A DNA stretch of 64,000 bases from Lutraria lutraria (lineage: Eukaryota > Mollusca > Bivalvia > Venerida > Mactridae), in the NCBI GenBank assembly GCA_964023205.1, contig OZ026841.1, positions 33,804,399 through 33,868,398 of the forward strand, given 5' to 3'. The position numbers and the translations under genes are program-made. Below the pieces are notes generated by a model. That model did no database searches. It worked only from the letters and a program-made list of their open reading frames with translations, and was not told where the DNA came from. Below are positions 59,901 to 64,000 of the stretch, one piece after another (within the stretch, counting starts at the first letter, position 1; each line of letters opens with the position of its first letter).

Positions 59901-62900
59901 TGATTGTTTATCCAGAAACCAATACACATTATCAAATAAATACCGAGTCTGGGATATGAACTTGATTTTTAAGGTGTTAATTTCTTCAATTTGATCTATT
60001 ACAAGTCACGATTTGTATTTGAAAAGCAAGCATAATTTTTCCGTGAAATACGCCAAAAAAACCGCGACTTAAAGTCATTTGTTCTTAAATTTTTACAACT
60101 TTTATGCAACCTAATCAGTTCAGATAAATTATTGTGAATAATATACATCAATTCTGCGTTTATTTCATCATTTAAGATGGCTCTATAATAAGTAAACAGA
60201 CCCGCGGCTTGAACACATGTATTTTACATATTGATAATGAAGCAATACACGATATTCAATACACACACAGTCCGAGATATTAATTTGTTGTGTAAGAGGT
60301 TATATGTCATCAATTCGATCTGTTAGAAATCAAATTTTGTATTTGAATTGAAACCATAATTTATCCGTAAAATACGCGAACAATCCCGCGACATAAATTT
60401 ATTCTAAATCTGTTCTTAGTTATTTACGATTTGGGGTGTTCTTTTATCCGCACATGTAAACAAAGATATGCAAATGTCGTTCGACACATGAATCTATTGA
60501 TGATCAACGTTTATTTAAAACATAGAATGATTTCAAATGCTGCAATCTTTGCATAAAATATGCGTAGCGCGCATGTTATTTACAAACTATTCTGACCATA
60601 TACGCTCATTTTTTTTCACATTCATGGTTTCAACACAGTTCTGAACGTTTTTGTATGCGAATCTTTTCAAATGAATTATTAAGAAAGGTTTATATCAATT
60701 GAACATTATAAAATATGAGTAACGGCTTGTTGTTTACAAGTTTTTCTCATCATTTGGTCTAATATTTTGCCCATGAAAAATTACACAAGATCCGCCCCTT
60801 ACCAAGCATTTCCGTCAAAGATATTGACTATTTTGATAGTTTATCAAGAAATATGAGTAACGGCTTGCTGTTTACAAGTTGTTCTCATCATTTGGTCTGG
60901 AATTAGACCTTGAAAAAGTACACAAGATCCGCCCCTTACATACCAAGCATTTCCGTCATAGATATTGACCATTTTGATTGTTTATCCAGAAACCAATACA
61001 CATTATCAAATAAATACCGAGTCTGGGATATGAACTTGATTTGTAAGGTGTTAATTTCTTCATTTCGATCTATTACAAGTCACAATTTGTATTTGAAAAG
61101 CAAGCATAATTTTTCCGTGAAATACGCCAAAAATCCCGGGACTTAAATTCTCTTGTTCTTAAATTTTTACAACTTTTATGCAACCTAATCAGTTCAGATA
61201 AATTATTGGGAATGATATATATCATATCTGCGTTTATTTCATCATTTAAGATGGCTATATAATAAGTAAACAGACCCGCGGCTTGAACACATGTATTTTA
61301 CATATTGATAATGAAGCAATACACGATATTCAATACACACACAGTTCGAGATATCAATTTGTTGTGTAAGAGGTTATATGTCATCAATTCGATCTGTTAG
61401 AAATCAAATTTTGTATTTGAATTGAAACCATAATTTATCCGTAAAATACTAGAACAATCCCGCGACATGAATTTATTCTAAATCTGTTCTTAGTTATTTA
61501 CGATTTGGCGTGTTCTTTTATCCGCACATGTAAACAAAGAGATGCAAATGTCGTTCGACACATGAATCTATTGATGATCAACGTTTATTTCAAAACATAG
61601 AATGATTTCAAATGCTGCAATCTTTGCATGAAATATGCGTAGCGCGCATGTTATTTACAAACTATTCTGACCATATACGCTCATTATATTTTTCACATTC
61701 ATGGTTTCAACACAGTTCTGAACGTTTTTGTATGCGAATCTTTTCAAATGAATTATTAAGAAAGGTTTATATCAATTGAACATTATAAAATATGAGTAAC
61801 GGCTTGTTGTTTACAAGTTTTTCTCATCATTTGGTCTAATATTTTGCCCATGAAAAATTACACAAGATCCGCCCCTTACCAAGCATTTCCGTCAAAGATA
61901 TTGACTATTTTGATAGTTTATCAAGAAATATGAGTAACGGCTTGCTGTTTACAAGTTTTTCTCATCATTTGGTCTGGAATTAGACCTTGAAAAAGTACAC
62001 AAGATCCGCCCCTTACATACCAAGCATTTCCGTTATAGATATTGACCATTTTGATTGTTTATCCAGAAACCAATACACATTATCAAATAAATACCGAGTC
62101 TGGGATATGAACTTGATTTGTAAGGTGTTAATTTCTTCATTTCGATCTATTACAAGTCACAATTTGTATTTGAAAAGCAAGCATAATTTTTCCGTGAAAT
62201 ACGCCAAAAATCCCGGGACTTAAATTCATTTGTTCTTAAATTTTTACAACTTTTATGCAACCTAATCAGTTCAGATAAATTATTGGGAATGATATATATC
62301 ATATCTGCGTTTATTTCATTATTTAAGATGGCTCTATAATAAGTAAACAGACCCGCGGCTTGAACACATGTATTTTACATATTGATAATGAAGCAATACA
62401 CGATATTCAATACACACACAGTTCGAGATATCAATTTGTTGTGTAAGAGGTTATATGTCATCAATTCGATCTGTTAGAAATCAAATTTTGTATTTGAATT
62501 GAAACCATAATTTATCCGTAAAATACTAGAACAATCCCGCGACATGAATTTATTCTAAATCTGTTCTTAGTTATTTACGATTTGGCGTGTTCTTTTATCC
62601 GCACATGTAAACAAAGAGATGCAAATGTCGTTCGACACATGAATCTATTGATGATCAACGTTTATTTCAAAACATAGAATGATTTCAAATGCTGCAATCT
62701 TTGCATAAAATATGCGTAGCGCGCATGTTATTTACAAACTATTCTGACCATATACGCTCATTATATTTTTCACATTCATGGTTTCAACACAGTTCTGAAC
62801 GTTTTTGTATGCGAATCTTTTCAAATGAATTATTAAGAAAGGTTTATATCAATTGAACATTATAAAATATGAGTAACGGCTTGTTGTTTACAAGTTTTTC

Positions 62901-64000
62901 TCATCATTTGGTCTAATATTTTGCCCATGAAAAATTACACAAGATCCGCCCCTTACCAAGCATTTCCGTCAAAGATATTGACTATTTTGATAGTTTATCA
63001 AGAAATATGAGTAACGGCTTGCTGTTTACAAGTTTTTCTCATCATTTGGTCTGGAATTAGACCTTGAAAAAGTACACAAGATCCGCCCCTAACATACCAA
63101 GCATTTCCGTTATAGATATTGACCATTTTGATTGTTTATCCAGAAGCCAATACACATTATCAAATAAATACCGAGTCTGGGATATGAACTTGATTTTTAA
63201 GGTGTTAATTTCTTCAATTTGATCTATTACAAGTCACGATTTGTATTTGAAAAGCAAGCATAATTTTTCCGTGAAATACGCCAAAAATCCCGGGACTTAA
63301 ATTCATTTGTTCTTAAATTTTTACAACTTTTATGCAACCTAATCAGTTCAGATAAATTATTGGGAATGATATATATCATATCTGCGTTTATTTCATCATT
63401 TAAGATGGCTATATAATAAGTAAACAGACCCGCGGCTTGAACACATGTATTTTACATATTGATAATGAAGCAATACACGATATTCAATACACACACAGTC
63501 CGAGATATTAATTTGTTGTGTAAGAGGTTATATGTCATCAATTCGATCTGTTAGAAATCAAATTTTGTATTTGAATTGAAACCATAATTTATCCGTAAAA
63601 TACGCGAACAATCCCGCGACATGAATTTATTCTAAATCTGTTCTTAGTTATTTACGATTTGGCGTGTTCTTTTATCCGCACATGTAAACAAAGAGATGCA
63701 AATGTCGTTCGACACATGAATCTATTGATGATCAACGTTTATTTCAAAACATAGAATGATTTCAAATGCTGCAATCTTTGCATAAAATATGCGTAGCGCG
63801 CATGTTATTTACAAACTATTCTGACCATATACGCTCATTATATTTTTCTCATTTATGGTTTCAACACAGTTCTGAACGTTTTTGTATGCGAATCTTTTCA
63901 AATGAATTATTAAGAAAGGTTTATATCAATTGAACATTATAAAATATGAGTAACGGCTTGTTGTTTACACGTTTTCTCATCATTTGGTCTAATATTTTGC
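53985..64000. repeat. Satellite array of about 1,076-bp units (at least 9 copies)
   Basis: Starting at 'ttttatccgcacatg' (53985, 55061, 56138 and so on) the same unit repeats every 1,074-1,077 bp to the window end. Units are very similar and differ by scattered substitutions and short indels. Within a unit, two segments about 140 bp apart are clearly related: both contain 'gagtaacggctt' and 'acacaagatccgcccctta'. Weaker relatives (cagacccgcgg, caatcccgcgac, aatcccgggac) suggest the unit grew from a shorter ancestral repeat. A 78-codon TTG-started frame occurs in most units but is broken in several, so it is not a gene. Confidence 0.97.

Noticed and set aside
55532..62223. 78-codon frame repeated in the satellite units
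   Set aside because: The frame starts with TTG and is interrupted in the units near 54458, 59835 and 63062; conservation is explained by satellite homogenisation.
53985..64000. CENP-B box in the satellite
   Set aside because: No match to the essential TTCG....A..CGGG pattern was seen, so a centromeric role cannot be supported from motifs.

Overview
This is an AT-rich eukaryotic window made almost entirely of repeats. I found no bacterial-type gene organisation and no intact host gene that I can name. The kinds of repeats present suggest a marine invertebrate, most likely a bivalve mollusc: LINE remnants with a 2A-like/PHD-like N-terminus and an endonuclease domain, Tigger/pogo and Harbinger fossils, the 'atacccccgc...' element, tRNA-derived SINE pieces, and frequent acatgtaca-type words. 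The species assignment is inference.

Layout. 1-1.25 kb: 5' part of a decayed LINE. 2.3-3.1 kb (+) and 4.8-5.7 kb (-): two different Tigger/pogo transposase fossils. 7.4-9.0 kb: 26-bp tandem array, then a tRNA-like composite SINE. 10.3-11.7 kb: dispersed repeat, long-armed foldback element and a young 116-bp MITE with a perfect 8-bp target duplication. 12.15-17.6 kb: array of about 108 copies of a 50-bp unit. 18.6-20.8 kb and 23.2-23.8 kb: two related 51-bp arrays. 24.3-25.65 kb: nested inverted-repeat element and a LINE ORF2 fragment. 26.6-27.2 kb (-): the best intact unique reading frame, a RING-like zinc-finger protein. 27.3-29.4 kb: 15-bp array. 30-39 kb: scattered mobile-element remnants, a LINE 3' end and a possible MULE transposase fragment. 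40.0-42.2 kb: a 2.2-kb near-perfect palindrome. 44.35-49.98 kb: a 5.6-kb Harbinger DNA transposon with both terminal inverted repeats, a decayed DDE transposase and a second, spliced-looking gene on the opposite strand. 51.8-54.0 kb: degenerate repeats carrying a TTAA-flanked MITE. 54.0 kb to the window end: a higher-order satellite of about 1,076-bp units, near-identical and running off the edge.

How it fits together. The recognisable coding content is transposable-element machinery: LINE endonuclease/RT-associated segments, and pogo, Harbinger and possibly MULE transposases. All are broken except short ORFs. The long open frames over the tandem arrays are best explained by unit lengths divisible by three. 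The 40-kb palindrome, the Harbinger element and the 1,076-bp satellite are the structures most worth further work.
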